DNA of 6,322 bases from Synergistes sp. (GTDB lineage: Bacteria; Synergistota; Synergistia; Synergistales; Synergistaceae): contig JAEEYY010000086.1 in NCBI GenBank assembly GCA_016288355.1, positions 1 to 6,322 of the forward strand, written 5' to 3'. Below the pieces are notes generated by a model that worked only from the letters and a program-made list of their open reading frames with translations, was not told where the DNA came from and searched no databases. The position numbers and the translations under genes were made by a program. This document shows, one piece after another, positions 6,224 through 6,322 of the stretch. The stretch's first letter is position 1, and every line of letters begins with the position of its first letter.

Positions 6224-6253
6224 ATGTTAACAGATCGTGCAGAAAAATAACAA
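6224..6253 (-). promoter_or_regulatory. Possible promoter of hydG
   Basis: On the minus strand TTGTTA (6253-6248) and TAACAT (6229-6224) are 18 bases apart, and TGT before the -10 box gives an extended -10. A start near 6217 would leave a leader of about 113 bases that includes the hairpin. Both boxes are imperfect and the region is A/T-rich, so this is tentative. hydG might instead be co-transcribed from beyond base 6322. Confidence 0.4.
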
Positions 6254-6322
6254 AACTTAATTCCGCCGTTCCTGGAGAGGCATTAACTTCTGCGGGCATG
6301 AATTGTTCGCTGCGCGGCATGA

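Noticed and set aside
6290..6322. Imperfect direct repeat CTGCGGGCATGA / CTGCGCGGCATGA at the right edge
   Set aside because: Only two copies, imperfect and cut off by the window edge; too little to call an operator or repeat family.
6228..6322. Possible coding end or small gene at the right edge, for example a minus-strand frame of about 30 codons
   Set aside because: Short frames on both strands show no family features or ribosome binding site, and the stretch holds the candidate hydG promoter.

Overview
This looks like conserved core chromosome from an obligately anaerobic bacterium with moderately high G+C. The anaerobic lifestyle is inferred from a full-length HydG, a maturase used only for oxygen-sensitive [FeFe]-hydrogenases. 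Protein character and the tight rpsT / holA / leuS block would suit a fermentative phylum such as Synergistota or a clostridial relative. That placement is recollection plus inference (roughly 40% for Synergistota), not something the window proves. There is no sign of plasmid, phage, transposon or CRISPR.

Layout from left to right. (1) Bases 1-479, minus strand: rnpA (RNase P protein, cut by the window edge) lies just downstream of rpmH (ribosomal protein L34). Both are in the same reading frame, separated by a TAA and two codons. (2) Bases 480-690: a divergent control region. It has an extended -10 promoter for rpmH on the minus strand, a promoter for rpsT on the plus strand, and a perfect 16-bp palindrome inside the predicted rpmH leader. 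(3) Bases 691-957, plus strand: rpsT (ribosomal protein S20), starting at TTG. (4) Bases 976-1017: a hairpin with U-runs on both sides that can stop transcription from both directions and overlaps the last codons of holA. (5) Bases 992-4455, minus strand: leuS (leucyl-tRNA synthetase) followed by holA (DNA polymerase III delta subunit), overlapping by one base and driven by a near-consensus promoter at 4508-4536. (6) Bases 4634-4663: a perfect inverted repeat that terminates the next gene. (7) Bases 4676-6103, minus strand: hydG, preceded by a leader with a hairpin just upstream of its ribosome binding site and a possible promoter at 6224-6253.

Most of the genes serve information processing: two ribosomal proteins, tRNA 5'-end maturation, leucine charging and clamp loading. 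hydG stands alone as a metabolic maturation gene, and no hydE, hydF or hydrogenase structural gene is visible. I found no undescribed system. The points most worth a second look are the palindrome in the rpmH leader, the in-frame rpmH-rnpA junction, the altered RNR motif of RnpA, and the terminator built into the holA 3' end.
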